DNA from: Saprospiraceae bacterium
GTDB lineage: Bacteria; Bacteroidota; Bacteroidia; Chitinophagales; Saprospiraceae
NCBI GenBank assembly: GCA_027488135.1
Contig: JAIYCH010000125.1
Coordinates: 1-57,839 of the forward strand
Length of the DNA stretch: 57,839 nucleotides
Reading direction: 5' to 3'
In this document: in pieces, positions 16,292 through 26,104 of the stretch
How positions within the stretch are numbered: position 1 is the stretch's first letter
Layout of the letters: each line of letters starts with the position of its first letter
Position numbers and translations under genes: made by a program
The notes under the pieces: model-generated
The model's database searches: none
Told to the model about the DNA's origin: nothing
Seen by the model: the letters and a program-made list of their open reading frames with translations, nothing else

Positions 16292-18274
16292 CTACTTTAT
16301 ATATTCTGATAAAACAGGATAGGTTGAAATGAGTTTAGCGGCTTGCTCTTTTGATAATTTTTCACCATCCAAAAAGGCAACAATTTCGTAATTCTTATTA
16401 TTAGACCATTGAGCCAGGTCAAATGAATTAAATAAGCCACTATAAATCGATAGTTTATTCTTGTCAGGTAAAATCTCGAACAGCAGGTTTTCATGCCCCT
16501 TAATATCTTCGATATTTATATTTTGAAGATCGGTATAGGGAATTTCTTTTAAAAGCCACTTAAAGCAAAGGGCGTCTTGAGCTATATTTCCATTTTCTCC
16601 ATCAAAAAGTAAATTTGTATTCAATGCCATATTCATGGGCTTGGCGCCGGAGAAACGAAAAGAAATACCCTGATTTCCTTTGTCAAATAAGGGAGAACAA
16701 ACTACGCGATAACTTATGTTAGGATGTTTGAGGGAACTTTGTGTAAAAAATCGATGAATATCAACCAAAGTGAATAAGCTGTTTTTTACCCCGATATTAA
16801 AATCAACCTGTTTATGAGGATAGGCAGAAATAAATAACTTTAACCCATCATTTTCATTTAAAACAGGTATTAAGGCATTAAAATAAGGCTTATTAGCACT
16901 TTCCAAAGGATGTTCAGCGCCATTTAACACCATGGCATTGAATTCAAAATAATCTACCTTCTGATCTTCTTTAAAAGCTATACCAGCGGTAAAAGTTTGG
17001 GGTTTCATTTCGCTCAACGGTGCAAAAAAGTAGGCTGTATATACATCTCTTGCGCCAAATCCACTTTTTCTGTTAGAAGCAAAATAAGCGGTTACGCCGT
17101 CTCTGGCGGCAGAAAAATGGGTATCATCTGCTGTAGAGTTAATGGGCGTTCCAATATTTTCAGGATTATGGGCAGCATTCAGGTGAAGTTTAAAAATATC
17201 AAATCCACCAAGACTTATTTCCGGATTATTAGAGGAAAAATATAAGGTAAATCCATCAGGTGCGAGGAAAGGATAATTTTCGTCATATACCGAATTTACT
17301 GCAGATCCCATATTTTCGGGCTTTGACCACAATCCATTCCGTTTGCTTATTTTAAATAAATCGTACCCCCCTTTACCGCCCAAGGTATTTGATGCAAAAA
17401 TAATGAGGGTATCAGAAATAAAATGAGGTGGTGTATGGGCAGAAACCCGATCAAAAGTCGGGTAGAACGGATTAATCTTAAACTTTCCTGTTTTCCTGAT
17501 GGTATCTGTAAAAATAGCTCCCTGTAGAAGATTATTTCCTCTAAAATAGTACAAAACCTGTCCGGAAGGGTTAAATCCGATACTTACCTCATGATTGGGT
17601 GAATTTAAAATGGGGCTATAAGATTTTGGTTTTTCCCAAACACCATCATTCTTAGAACAATAAAAAATATCAGTTTGCGGTAATTCTTCTTTTTCTGCAA
17701 AGGGATTTGCAACGGTAAAATATATTCGGTTTTGGTAGAGAGGGTTCAATACAGGGGCGAATTCGTCGCCCTGGGTATTCACCTGCCCCCCTAAATTTTC
17801 TACCACAGCCAAAGGATTACGATACTGAATGGCCAGGCCTGTCGCACAGTGTCTAATAATATTTCTAACTTCATTTCTATTGGGATGCGAAGGCGAAATA
17901 GCTTTTAGATAACTTTTTAAATAGGACGAAGCGGTGGTAAAATCTTGATTGTGAAAGCGTATTTGGCCTAAAAAAAGAAGTGCTTCAACCTGAAGGTTAT
18001 TTTTATTTTTTAGTAAAGAAAGAAATTCTATTTCGGCCTCATCCAATTTATTTTTATAATAATAACTGGCGGCACTTAGGAATGTAATTTCAGGTGATTC
18101 TGTTTTGAAAAACTTTTTTCCTGCCTGGAGGTAACTTAAGACTTCGTCATATCTCTTTTGTTGAAACAGTTGATTCGCTTCATTAAATCTTTTGGCATTA
18201 CCCTGCGCTAACGAGGAAGGAAGGTAAAGCAAAAGAAATAACACAACAATAGCGAAAGACCGTAAAAGACTCAT
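16292..18274 (-). CDS. Exported TPR/WD40-like (PD40) repeat protein
   Basis: The 660-residue protein has a signal peptide (hydrophobic residues 5-22, ending SLAQG). Tetratricopeptide-like helices fill about 25-140 (FNEANQLFQQKRYDEVLSYL, AEIEFLSLLKNKNNLQVEALLFLGQI). PD40 propeller blades follow from about 160 to 420, with PDG-x-T-LYF, NPSGQVLYYF and GGYDLFK repeats. This order resembles PorE-like periplasmic proteins of the type IX system, but the usual C-terminal OmpA-like peptidoglycan-binding domain is absent: the last 240 residues contain no recognisable OmpA motif. Location is probably the periplasm. It lies between the E2 gene (21 bases) and the PQQ-type dehydrogenase (15 bases). Confidence 0.75.
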   Translation of the reverse strand: MSLLRSFAIVVLFLLLYLPSSLAQGNAKRFNEANQLFQQKRYDEVLSYLQAGKKFFKTESPEITFLSAASYYYKNKLDEAEIEFLSLLKNKNNLQVEALLFLGQIRFHNQDFTTASSYLKSYLKAISPSHPNRNEVRNIIRHCATGLAIQYRNPLAVVENLGGQVNTQGDEFAPVLNPLYQNRIYFTVANPFAEKEELPQTDIFYCSKNDGVWEKPKSYSPILNSPNHEVSIGFNPSGQVLYYFRGNNLLQGAIFTDTIRKTGKFKINPFYPTFDRVSAHTPPHFISDTLIIFASNTLGGKGGYDLFKISKRNGLWSKPENMGSAVNSVYDENYPFLAPDGFTLYFSSNNPEISLGGFDIFKLHLNAAHNPENIGTPINSTADDTHFSAARDGVTAYFASNRKSGFGARDVYTAYFFAPLSEMKPQTFTAGIAFKEDQKVDYFEFNAMVLNGAEHPLESANKPYFNALIPVLNENDGLKLFISAYPHKQVDFNIGVKNSLFTLVDIHRFFTQSSLKHPNISYRVVCSPLFDKGNQGISFRFSGAKPMNMALNTNLLFDGENGNIAQDALCFKWLLKEIPYTDLQNINIEDIKGHENLLFEILPDKNKLSIYSGLFNSFDLAQWSNNKNYEIVAFLDGEKLSKEQAAKLISTYPVLSEYIK

Positions 18275-18295
18275 GCGGTTATATAAATAAATGGT

Positions 18296-19576
18296 TTAAA
18301 AGCTTTGATTTCCGTCAAAACTTTCAATATAATCTGCGATTCGACGTAAAAAAGAACTTCCGAGGGCACCGTCAACAACTCTATGGTCATAAGATAAAGA
18401 TAAAAACATAAGGTGTCGCACGGCAATGAGGTCTCCATAAGGCGTTTCAACTACAGCTGGTTTCTTTTTTATGGCACCAATAGCTAAAATAGCTACCTGT
18501 GGCTGATTTATAATGGGCGTACCCATGATGCTACCAAAAGTACCTACATTGGTGGTTGTAAAAGTTCCACCTTGTACTTCGTCAGGTTTCAATTGGTTAT
18601 TTCTGGCTCGGTCTGCAAAATTATTTACCTTAGTAGTCAGTTCGAGCAAGCTTAGTGTGTCTGCATTTTTAATGACGGGAACAATAAGATTTCCGGAGGG
18701 TAAGGCGGTGGCCATACCAATATTTATGTCTTTTTTAATAATAATCTTGTCACCTTCAACTGAAATATTAATCATAGGGAAGTCTGACAAAGCCTTTGCC
18801 ACGGCTTGAATAAAAATGGGAGTAAAGGTTATTTTTTGTTGATATTTTGCTTCAAAAGGTTTTTTAATTTTTTCTCTCCATAGAACTATTTCTGTAACAT
18901 CGGCCTCGGCAAAAGAAGTTACGTGGGCAGAAGTTCGTTTGGACATAATCATGTGATCAGAAATAAGCTTTCTCATTCTGTCCATCTCAATAATCTCATT
19001 TTCGCCTGAAGTTCGGGAAACTATTTTTTCAGGGGACTTGCTATTGCTCGAACCTATATTTTTTCTTGATTCCAAGTAGTCTAGCAGATCATTTTTTGTA
19101 ACTCTGCCTTGCATACCTGTGCCAATGATAGCGTCTAATTGCTCATAAGAGATATTTTCCTTTAGCGCCATATTTTTCACCAGGGGAGAATAAAATCGAT
19201 TAGATTTAGCTGTTGGAACCGGTGATATGACGGAAGGTGGAGTCTGAATATCAGGAGAATGTGACTCGGTATGATTTACAGAAGAGTCATTGGTAACAAT
19301 ATCCTGAGGAATATATGTTTTTTCGTCAGCATCAGATTCGGTGGCAATGATAGCTATCGTTTGACCTACTGGTACCACATCATTTTCGTTAAAAAGGATG
19401 TCGATTAACTTTCCTTTTACAGGAGAAGGAACATCGGTATCAACCTTATCGGTAGCAATTTCGACTAGCGTATCGTCGATGTCAACTACATCTCCAATAT
19501 TTTTGGTCCATCTAAGGATGGTTGCTTCAATTATACTCTCGCCCATTTTAGGCATGACAAGTTCAAAATGCGTCAT
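18296..19576 (-). CDS. 2-oxo acid dehydrogenase E2 component (dihydrolipoyl acyltransferase)
   Basis: Transfers the acyl group from lipoamide to coenzyme A in a 2-oxo acid dehydrogenase complex. The 426 residues contain one N-terminal lipoyl domain with the modified lysine K44 in EIATDKVDTDVPSP, a Pro/Ser-rich linker, an E3/E1-binding domain at about 130-168 (SPLVKNMALKENISYEQLDAI, ending GRVTKNDLLDYL) and a C-terminal catalytic domain with YDHRVVDG near residues 396-402. A single lipoyl domain and overall length fit a branched-chain (bkd) or mixed-specificity E2. No E1 or E3 gene is in the window, so it is an orphan, as often in Bacteroidota. It lies 65 bases downstream of cinA. Confidence 0.9.
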   Translation of the reverse strand: MTHFELVMPKMGESIIEATILRWTKNIGDVVDIDDTLVEIATDKVDTDVPSPVKGKLIDILFNENDVVPVGQTIAIIATESDADEKTYIPQDIVTNDSSVNHTESHSPDIQTPPSVISPVPTAKSNRFYSPLVKNMALKENISYEQLDAIIGTGMQGRVTKNDLLDYLESRKNIGSSNSKSPEKIVSRTSGENEIIEMDRMRKLISDHMIMSKRTSAHVTSFAEADVTEIVLWREKIKKPFEAKYQQKITFTPIFIQAVAKALSDFPMINISVEGDKIIIKKDINIGMATALPSGNLIVPVIKNADTLSLLELTTKVNNFADRARNNQLKPDEVQGGTFTTTNVGTFGSIMGTPIINQPQVAILAIGAIKKKPAVVETPYGDLIAVRHLMFLSLSYDHRVVDGALGSSFLRRIADYIESFDGNQSF

Positions 19577-19641
19577 AAGGATATTTTATCCGTGTTAATT
19601 ACTGCAAAAATACAAGGTATTTCATTAAAATGATTCTTAAT

Positions 19642-20886
19642 TCAATTTAACAAAAAAAGACGTAAATAATTTAAGGAAACGTAGGCCGCGTATTGAATAT
19701 TTTTCTCTCTGTTTTTACCTGCTTTCACAAGGAAGGTCTGGTGTTTTTCTTTGCTACCCAAGGCTACCCAAATGGTGCCAACCGGTTTCTCCACTGTTCC
19801 ACCGTCTGGGCCAGCGATACCTGAAATGGCGACACCAATATCGGCTTCTGTGTGCGAAAGTAAACCATGGAGCATTTCAATAACGGTTTCTTCGCTTACT
19901 GCACCATATTTTTCCAATGTGACTGGATTAACACCCAATGATTTTTCTTTCATTTCATTGGCATAGGAAATGATAGCTCCTTTAAAGTACTGAGATGAAC
20001 CTGGCACAAGAGTTATAAGATGACTTAAATAACCGCCGGTACAACTTTCGGCACAGGCGAGCTGGTAATTATTTTTCTTTAATATTCGTCCAACAACTAC
20101 AGGCAGTGTGTCTTCATCTTCACCGGCAACGAACTGCCCCAATAGGTTACGTAACTGGTTTGTTTTTTCAATAATTAACCCTTCCAAAAGTTGTTTATTA
20201 TCGCCTGAGCAAGAAAGTCTTAGCCTTATTTGACTCAAAGCGGGCAAATAAGCGAGCTTAATAAAATGGGGAAGTTCATTTTCAAATGTTTCTAAACGCT
20301 GGGAGAGTGTTGTTTCAGGAATACCAGCTATCAGCAGTGTTTTATGAATTATTATTTCGGCAGGGAAAGTATTCTGGAGTTTTGGAATAACCTCATTTTC
20401 CATGAGATATTCCATTTCATAAGGTACACCTGGGAGCGAAATAATAACTTTTCCCGAGCCAGTATTTAGCCACATTCCTGGCGCTGTTCCCATTTTATTT
20501 GGCAAAACAACCGTGTTTTCAGGTACTTGTGCTTGTTGCACCAGATGCATGGTATTGGGGTCACGACCAATTTTAGTAAAAAATCGAATGAGGAATTGGT
20601 GTGTCTCTTCGTGCAAAACTAAGGGTACATGTAGAAATTCTGCTAATGCTTTTTTGGTAATATCATCCTTAGTTGGACCTAGTCCGCCGGTGATGATAAC
20701 TACATCTACCTCATTAAGTGAAAGTTGGAGATGTGATTTGATATCCATTAATTCATCGGAAATGGACTTCATCTGACTGACTTTCATACCAATGAGATTC
20801 AGCCTTTGTGCTATCCACGAAGAATTTGTATCTATGATTTGCCCAATCAAAATTTCATCACCAATAGTAAGAACGTGAACTTTCAT
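19642..20886 (-). CDS. cinA: CinA: NMN deamidase / ADP-ribose pyrophosphatase-like protein
   Basis: The 414-residue protein is a full-length CinA. The N-terminal MoCF/COG1058 domain starts LTIGDEILIGQIIDTNSSWIA and has the GGLGPTKDD motif near residue 70. The C-terminal amidase domain, from about 260, has LACAESCTGGYLSHLIT with the catalytic serine and AISGIAGPDGGT. The amidase recycles nicotinamide mononucleotide to nicotinate mononucleotide. Despite the name there is no competence context here. It lies 31 bases after birA and 65 before the E2 gene. Confidence 0.95.
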   Translation of the reverse strand: MKVHVLTIGDEILIGQIIDTNSSWIAQRLNLIGMKVSQMKSISDELMDIKSHLQLSLNEVDVVIITGGLGPTKDDITKKALAEFLHVPLVLHEETHQFLIRFFTKIGRDPNTMHLVQQAQVPENTVVLPNKMGTAPGMWLNTGSGKVIISLPGVPYEMEYLMENEVIPKLQNTFPAEIIIHKTLLIAGIPETTLSQRLETFENELPHFIKLAYLPALSQIRLRLSCSGDNKQLLEGLIIEKTNQLRNLLGQFVAGEDEDTLPVVVGRILKKNNYQLACAESCTGGYLSHLITLVPGSSQYFKGAIISYANEMKEKSLGVNPVTLEKYGAVSEETVIEMLHGLLSHTEADIGVAISGIAGPDGGTVEKPVGTIWVALGSKEKHQTFLVKAGKNREKNIQYAAYVSLNYLRLFLLN

Positions 20887-20917
20887 GCCTCGATTTTGCT
20901 AATAAGAGAGTTAAATG

Positions 20918-21688
20918 CTAAAGATAAATTAAATCTCCATGTTGAAAGTACAATGACTGGTCATCAGAAGAAGATTTTACTATTAATTCGCCCTTGTCAG
21001 AAACGCCAATGATAGTTCCTTTCAAGGTTTCATTACTTTTTTTAATAAGAAAAGTATGTACTTTGTTCATTCCTAACAAGCAGGAATGGTACTGAAGTTT
21101 CAGCAAATCGGGTTGTTCGTTAACATAAGTTAAATATTCTTCCAGTGCGGTAAAAAGATTTTTTTCCATTTCTTTTCGGTTGGTTTCTATGGACGTATTT
21201 AAAAACAGGGAGGTCGCCGATGGAAGAAAATCTGGAAAAGAAGGCTGATTAACATTTAATCCGACGCTAATAATAGTACTTTGAACTTTATGAAAGTTAA
21301 GACTGTTTTTTATCAAAATGCCAGCGATTTTTTTATTGAATATATAAACATCGTTTGGCCACTTTAAATAAATATTTTCAGGCAAGGGATAGACATTGAG
21401 TATCGATTTTCTTACCGCTAAGCTAACAGCCATATTCATGAGATAAAGTTTTGATGGAGGCAGATTATCGGGAAACAGGATGATGGAAAGTAAAATATTT
21501 TTCCCTTTATCACTAAACCAGGATTTTTCTTGCTGACCTTTCCCCGCTTCTTGGAAATCGGCTGAAATAACGGTTCCATGCTGTGGGAAACCGTGGGAAA
21601 GTAATTCTATTGCGTAAGAGTGAGTAGAGGGTATGCTATTAAAAAAAAGATAGGCATCACCGATATTTTGATTCTTATTAAAATGCAA
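20918..21688 (-). CDS. birA: Biotin-[acetyl-CoA-carboxylase] ligase, monofunctional
   Basis: Activates biotin as biotinyl-AMP and attaches it to the carrier domain of acetyl-CoA carboxylase. The 256 residues lack the N-terminal winged-helix repressor domain of E. coli BirA, so this is the class I ligase without transcriptional function. Motifs are the substrate loop AGKGQQEKSW at 48-57 (a divergent form of G-R-G-R-x-x-R-x-W), KWPNDVY at 109-115 with the key lysine K109, and GVSDKGELIV in the C-terminal SH3-like domain. It is divergent from rsfS, an arrangement seen in many Bacteroidota, and heads a seven-gene run. Confidence 0.92.
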   Translation of the reverse strand: MHFNKNQNIGDAYLFFNSIPSTHSYAIELLSHGFPQHGTVISADFQEAGKGQQEKSWFSDKGKNILLSIILFPDNLPPSKLYLMNMAVSLAVRKSILNVYPLPENIYLKWPNDVYIFNKKIAGILIKNSLNFHKVQSTIISVGLNVNQPSFPDFLPSATSLFLNTSIETNRKEMEKNLFTALEEYLTYVNEQPDLLKLQYHSCLLGMNKVHTFLIKKSNETLKGTIIGVSDKGELIVKSSSDDQSLYFQHGDLIYL

Positions 21689-21720
21689 GTTTTATTATTT
21701 TAAAAGTTCTTAACTTGCCT

Positions 21721-21728
21721 CAAAATTA
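21721..21728 (-). promoter_or_regulatory. Candidate -7 element for the birA-led gene run
   Basis: The minus-strand sequence TAATTTTG fits TAnnTTTG, 32 bases upstream of the birA ATG. No good -33 TTTG is seen at the usual 19-21 base distance. It falls in the 70-base divergent region shared with rsfS. Confidence 0.4.
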
Positions 21729-21758
21729 CCAATTTAATTTTTTAAAACATTAATCATT

Positions 21759-22151
21759 TTGAGTACAACCATTGCAAAGTCTCCAAAGAAATTTCATAAA
21801 GAGGTGGAAAACCTCAATAATGAGATTATTGAGAGCATCAAAAATCTTAAAGGAATAGACATAGTAAAAATGGATTTGAGGCATCTACATGATGCACCCA
21901 CTGATTTTTTTATTATTTGTGAGGGCACTTCCAACACGCAGGTAAAAGCCATAGCAGGCAATATTAATCGCCATATAAAGGAAACTTTAGATATTAAGCC
22001 CAATCATGTTGAGGGGGAAAAATCAAGCTTGTGGATTTGCGTCGATTATTTCAACACTGTTGTGCATGTTTTTCATCCTGACATGAGAAAATATTATGCG
22101 TTGGAAGACTTGTGGAGTGACGCAAAAACAGTGGTTTACGAAAATTTGTAG
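21759..22151 (+). CDS. rsfS: Ribosomal silencing factor RsfS
   Basis: Binds ribosomal protein L14 on the large subunit and blocks subunit joining when nutrients are scarce. The 130-residue protein has the family core: a helix with NEIIESIKNLKGIDIVKMDL, TDFFIICEGTSNTQVKAIA, then EGEKSSLWICVDYFNTVVHVF and the terminal YYALEDLWSDA. It begins at a TTG codon; no in-frame ATG or GTG lies nearby and the next ATG is inside the conserved core. It precedes ftsH by 99 bases, a conserved pairing in the phylum. Confidence 0.94.
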   Translation: MSTTIAKSPKKFHKEVENLNNEIIESIKNLKGIDIVKMDLRHLHDAPTDFFIICEGTSNTQVKAIAGNINRHIKETLDIKPNHVEGEKSSLWICVDYFNTVVHVFHPDMRKYYALEDLWSDAKTVVYENL

Positions 22152-22250
22152 TAAATTTTTTACAATTAAAGCTATGGTTTGCAACGATTATAGTAATTGA
22201 TTGTTTGAACCCGTGTATATTTTAATTTCAGAATAAAATAGCCTCCTGGC

Positions 22251-24245
22251 ATGGACAGTAACAAAAAGCCGGCAAGCCCGGAAAATGGCGGTAACCGCTT
22301 TAATGGTTTTTGGATTTATGGAGTACTCATCCTTACTTTCTTAGCCATTAATATGTTCACAATGATTGGTGCTGACAAAAAACAGCTGACCCAAAATCGT
22401 TTAGAACAAATGATACGTGATTCTGATATTGAAAAAATTGAAGTGGTCAATAATCAGAAAGCACTTATTTATATCAAAAAAGGTAGTTTGTCCAAATATA
22501 GTGATATAGAAAAGTCCAATCTTTCTGCAGACAGACACCATTATTTTATAGATATTGGAAACGTAGAGGTCTTTAGTTCATCTTTGAAAGAGGTTCAAGA
22601 AAAGGCTGAGATTCCAAGAGAAAATTGGGTTCACCCTGCTTATGTTACCAAGACAAATTGGATAGGACCTATTTTAAATTGGGTTTTACCTGTTTTTATC
22701 CTTATCGCTATTTGGCTTTTCATTATGAAAAGAGTTGGTGGTGGCGGTGGCGGCCCAGGGGGACAGATTTTCAATATTGGAAAATCAAAGGCGACGCTTT
22801 TCGACCAAAATAGTAAGGTTAATGTTACTTTCGCTGATGTCGCTGGTTTAGATGAAGCTAAGGTTGAAGTAATGGAGGTGGTAGATTTCTTGAAAACGCC
22901 TAAAAAATATACCGCACTGGGTGGAAAAATTCCAAAGGGAGTTCTTTTGGTGGGTCCTCCAGGTACAGGAAAAACTTTGTTAGCTAAAGCAGTAGCCGGA
23001 GAAGCGAGTGTGCCTTTCTTTTCAATTTCAGGATCCGATTTTGTAGAAATGTTTGTTGGTGTTGGAGCATCAAGGGTCAGAGATTTGTTTAAACAAGCCA
23101 GGGAAAAAGCACCATGTATCGTTTTTATAGACGAAATAGATGCCATTGGCAGGGCTCGAGGAAAAAATAATATGCAGGGTGGAAATGATGAGCGCGAAAA
23201 TACGTTAAATCAGCTTTTGGTAGAAATGGACGGTTTCTCCACAGATAAAGGGGTCATCTTGATGGCGGCTACAAATAGACCTGATATATTAGATAGTGCC
23301 TTACTTAGACCAGGTCGTTTTGATAGACAAATTGGCATAGATCGTCCTGATTTAAAAGGAAGAGAAGCCATTTTTAAGGTTCATTTGAAGACAATTATCA
23401 AATCAGATGATGTTAAGCCTTTTATACTGGCCGAGATGACGCCAGGTTTTGCGGGTGCCGACATAGCGAATGTTTGTAATGAGGCAGCACTTATAGCTGC
23501 AAGAAGAAATAAAGCGGCCGTCGATTTAGATGATTTTAATTATGCATTGGATCGTGTAATTGGTGGATTAGAGAAAAAGAATAAATTAATCTCTCCCGAA
23601 GAAAAGAAAATTATTGCTTACCATGAAGCGGGTCATGCTATCTGTGGCTGGTACCTTGAGCATGCAGCTCCTTTGGTAAAAGTGACTATTGTTCCCCGCG
23701 GAATTGGCACGTTGGGATTTGCTCAATATTTGCCAAAAGAAGAAAATATAACCAGAACAGAGCAATTGCTCGATAGAATATGTATGACTTTTGGAGGCCG
23801 TGCAGCAGAGAAGTTGATTTTCAGTAAAATTTCAACGGGCGCCCAGAATGACCTCGATCAGGTTACCAAAATGGCTTACAGTATGATCTCTATTTTTGGA
23901 ATGAATGAGAAAGTGGGCCAGGTTTCATTTTACGGAATGCAAAATGATTCTTTTAATAAACCTTATTCTGACGAAACAGCCTCTTTGATTGACGACGAAG
24001 TAAGACAATTGTTGCAACTGCAATATGAAAGGGCTCAAAATTTATTGACGGAGAAAAAAACGGAATTGGAAATGTTAGCTCAGGAGCTGCTGGCTAAAGA
24101 AGTTTTACATAAATCTGATGTCGAAAAATTAATTGGACCCCGCCCATATCAAGAGGAAGAGAAGTACTATCATCCTGAAGAAGTAAAGGAAGAAGTAAAA
24201 GAGGAGACAAAAGAAGAAGTGGCTCCGACGGAAGAAAGTAAGTAA
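22251..24245 (+). CDS. ftsH: ATP-dependent zinc metalloprotease FtsH
   Basis: A membrane-bound hexameric AAA protease that degrades misfolded and regulatory membrane proteins. The 664 residues comprise an N-terminal membrane helix (about 23-43), a periplasmic domain, a second helix (about 138-160), the AAA module with Walker A GPPGTGKT near 234, Walker [11 protein letters not shown] and the SRH region, and the peptidase with HEAGH near 456. The glycine-rich stretch GGGGGGPGG links the second helix and the AAA module. The C-terminal tail from about 640 is dominated by Glu, Lys and Val repeats (EEVKEE), as in other Bacteroidota FtsH. It converges with the EamA gene with a 3-base gap and no visible terminator. 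Confidence 0.97.
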   Translation: MDSNKKPASPENGGNRFNGFWIYGVLILTFLAINMFTMIGADKKQLTQNRLEQMIRDSDIEKIEVVNNQKALIYIKKGSLSKYSDIEKSNLSADRHHYFIDIGNVEVFSSSLKEVQEKAEIPRENWVHPAYVTKTNWIGPILNWVLPVFILIAIWLFIMKRVGGGGGGPGGQIFNIGKSKATLFDQNSKVNVTFADVAGLDEAKVEVMEVVDFLKTPKKYTALGGKIPKGVLLVGPPGTGKTLLAKAVAGEASVPFFSISGSDFVEMFVGVGASRVRDLFKQAREKAPCIVFIDEIDAIGRARGKNNMQGGNDERENTLNQLLVEMDGFSTDKGVILMAATNRPDILDSALLRPGRFDRQIGIDRPDLKGREAIFKVHLKTIIKSDDVKPFILAEMTPGFAGADIANVCNEAALIAARRNKAAVDLDDFNYALDRVIGGLEKKNKLISPEEKKIIAYHEAGHAICGWYLEHAAPLVKVTIVPRGIGTLGFAQYLPKEENITRTEQLLDRICMTFGGRAAEKLIFSKISTGAQNDLDQVTKMAYSMISIFGMNEKVGQVSFYGMQNDSFNKPYSDETASLIDDEVRQLLQLQYERAQNLLTEKKTELEMLAQELLAKEVLHKSDVEKLIGPRPYQEEEKYYHPEEVKEEVKEETKEEVAPTEESK

Positions 24246-24248
24246 GCG

Positions 24249-25139
24249 CTATTTTAGTTTGTTGAAATAGAATTTATAAATAGGATATATTATAACAGAA
24301 AGGACAATTAGCAAACTTCCCCAATAAAAGGAGTTTGTTAATTGTTCGTTCTCTTTAAGCAGGAACCAAGCAAAGGCAATGCCGTAAATCGGCTCAAGTG
24401 TCATACTAAGGCTAACGGTAAAGGCACTCAGTTGCTTCATCGCATGAAGGGTTAAAGAGTAGGCCAGACTGGTACATACAAAAGCTAAAAGCGCTACATA
24501 CATCCAATCGTAAGTTCCTTGAGGTATAAATGCTTCTTTTGGATTGAAAGCGAGCCAAAAGGGAAGTGCGAAGGTCAGCAATATGAGCGCGCTGCCGAGT
24601 TCGAGAAAAGTTATGGTAACCGCGTCCGATAGCAAGGTCAATTTTTGATTTAACGAACTAAAAAGGGAAGCCAGGAAAGCGGAAAAAAGGCCTATCAAAA
24701 ATCCATCTAAAAATTTTGTTGGTAAGGTGCGTACAATTAGAATCATTCCTGGTATGATAAGAATAGAGAGCATGATTTCAATGATATTTACCTTTCTTTT
24801 CTGAACTAAAGGTTCAAGAAAAGCGGTAAATAAGGGCGTTGCAGCTAAAGCTAAAACGCCAACAGACGCATTGGACGCTTTAATAGAACCATAAAAGGTT
24901 AACCAATGAAGACCGACAATACAGCCTGTTCCACAGATAAAGAGGATATTTTTTGTAGAGACTTGTTTAAAAAGAGGTGTTAATTTTGCAAAAAATCCAA
25001 GACTGATTACGGTTAAGAGTATTCGCCACCATACGAGAGGCAGCGCTGAAAGAGATATGACGGCACCTAAAATGGCTGTAAAGCCAAACAGAATAATTGA
25101 AAAATGCAATGCCAGATAGGAACGTAAAGGCTCTTTCAT
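24249..25139 (-). CDS. EamA/DMT family transporter
   Basis: The protein has ten hydrophobic helices in two EamA repeats of five, as in drug/metabolite transporters (RhaT/YdcZ type). The first repeat begins SYLALHFSIILFGFTAILGA; the second is centred on FLIGLFSAFLASLFSSLNQKL and SLAYSLTLHAMKQLSAFTVS, where the last contains the conserved L-x-P-x-x-x-helix equivalent TLEPIYGIAFAW. It is an inner-membrane protein; the substrate is not predictable, since the family exports amino acids, nucleotides, drugs and others. I choose ATG 25139 (MKEPLRS); an ATG at 25163 adds eight residues (MTLILKLF). It is divergent from a peroxiredoxin gene. Confidence 0.88.
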   Translation of the reverse strand: MKEPLRSYLALHFSIILFGFTAILGAVISLSALPLVWWRILLTVISLGFFAKLTPLFKQVSTKNILFICGTGCIVGLHWLTFYGSIKASNASVGVLALAATPLFTAFLEPLVQKRKVNIIEIMLSILIIPGMILIVRTLPTKFLDGFLIGLFSAFLASLFSSLNQKLTLLSDAVTITFLELGSALILLTFALPFWLAFNPKEAFIPQGTYDWMYVALLAFVCTSLAYSLTLHAMKQLSAFTVSLSMTLEPIYGIAFAWFLLKENEQLTNSFYWGSLLIVLSVIIYPIYKFYFNKLK

Positions 25140-25192
25140 GAACAATTTTAGTATTAATGTCATTATAGTATTTTAAACCAAAATAACCTGCT

Positions 25193-25657
25193 ATGTTAAA
25201 AATCGGTGATACAGCTCCCTCGTTTACTTTGTTCTCCAGTGAGAAGAATGAAGTATCTCTCACAGACTTCCAAGGTCAATCGGTAGTCATCTTATTTTTC
25301 CCCCTTGCATTTACTGGTGTTTGTACCACTGAATTGTGTAATACCAGAGATGATATCCAGTCTTACAAAAATTTGAATTCCCAAGTTATTGCTATTTCGG
25401 TAGATTCTCTTTTTACGCTGGAAAAATTTAAAGCAGAACAAAATTTGAATTTTCCATTATTGGCTGATTTTAATCGCACGGTTTCTGCAGATTATGGTTG
25501 TCTGTATGAAAATTTTGTTTTGGGAATGAAAAATGTAGCCAAAAGGTCTGCATTTGTCGTAGATAAAAATGGAATTATCCAATATGCAGAGGTATTGGAA
25601 AGTGCGGGAGATTTACCGAACTTTGACGCCGTTAAAAGTACCTTGCAAAATTTGTAA
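25193..25657 (+). CDS. Peroxiredoxin (AhpC/TSA, AhpE/PrxQ-like)
   Basis: Reduces hydrogen peroxide and organic peroxides in the cytoplasm with thiol electrons. The 154-residue thioredoxin-fold protein has the peroxidatic cysteine C44 in PLAFTGVCTTELC (P-x3-T-x2-C motif) and a second cysteine, C49, five residues later, the resolving position in PrxQ/BCP proteins. A conserved arginine follows in NVAKRSAFVVD. It lies 10 bases before clpS and is probably cotranscribed with it. There is no signal peptide. Confidence 0.93.
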   Translation: MLKIGDTAPSFTLFSSEKNEVSLTDFQGQSVVILFFPLAFTGVCTTELCNTRDDIQSYKNLNSQVIAISVDSLFTLEKFKAEQNLNFPLLADFNRTVSADYGCLYENFVLGMKNVAKRSAFVVDKNGIIQYAEVLESAGDLPNFDAVKSTLQNL

Positions 25658-25667
25658 TTAGATAGCT

Positions 25668-25982
25668 ATGACGTTTTCTCACGCAGATACGGATGAACTG
25701 ATCTTAACCGAAGTGATTGAGGAATTAGACAGCGATAATACAGGTAATATAGCCAGATTAATTGTGTTTAATGATGAACACAATACGTTTAATTGGGTCA
25801 TAGATTGTTTTATACAAGTTCTGAATCATTCAGAGGCACAGGCAGAGCAGTTAGCCCTTCTGATTCACCTGAAGGGTAAGGCAACCGTTAAAACGGCACC
25901 CAAAAGAGTGTTAAAGCCTTTTAAAGACTCTTTAACTGATAAAGGTTTATCGGTAATCATTGAGGAAGACAGTGGCAAATAA
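25668..25982 (+). CDS. clpS: ClpS: adaptor of the ClpAP/ClpCP protease for N-degrons
   Basis: Delivers proteins with N-terminal destabilising residues to the Clp protease. The 104-residue protein has the ClpS core: IVFNDEHNTFNWVIDCFIQVL (the N-D-x-x-N/T-T/P motif), HSEAQAEQLALLIHLKGKATV and the final strand. The N-terminal 25 residues are acidic and probably disordered, needed for the ClpA/ClpC interaction. A strong terminator follows 18 bases after the stop. The next gene is 230 bases away. Confidence 0.92.
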   Translation: MTFSHADTDELILTEVIEELDSDNTGNIARLIVFNDEHNTFNWVIDCFIQVLNHSEAQAEQLALLIHLKGKATVKTAPKRVLKPFKDSLTDKGLSVIIEEDSGK

Positions 25983-26000
25983 ATCAAAGAGTATAAATAA

Positions 26001-26030
26001 AGCCCCAGAGTAAATCCCTGGGGCTTTTTA
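26001..26030 (+). terminator. Rho-independent terminator after clpS
   Basis: AGCCCCAG at 26001-26008 pairs with CTGGGGCT at 26018-26025 around a nine-base loop, followed by five T. The GC-rich stem and U-tract are classic. It ends the peroxiredoxin-clpS transcript. Confidence 0.9.
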
Positions 26031-26104
26031 ATTGGCTGAAAACTAATTCTTGAATTTATATTCTATCTTGAGTTCCAATATAAATTTCAAATTTTACAAT
26101 TCCA

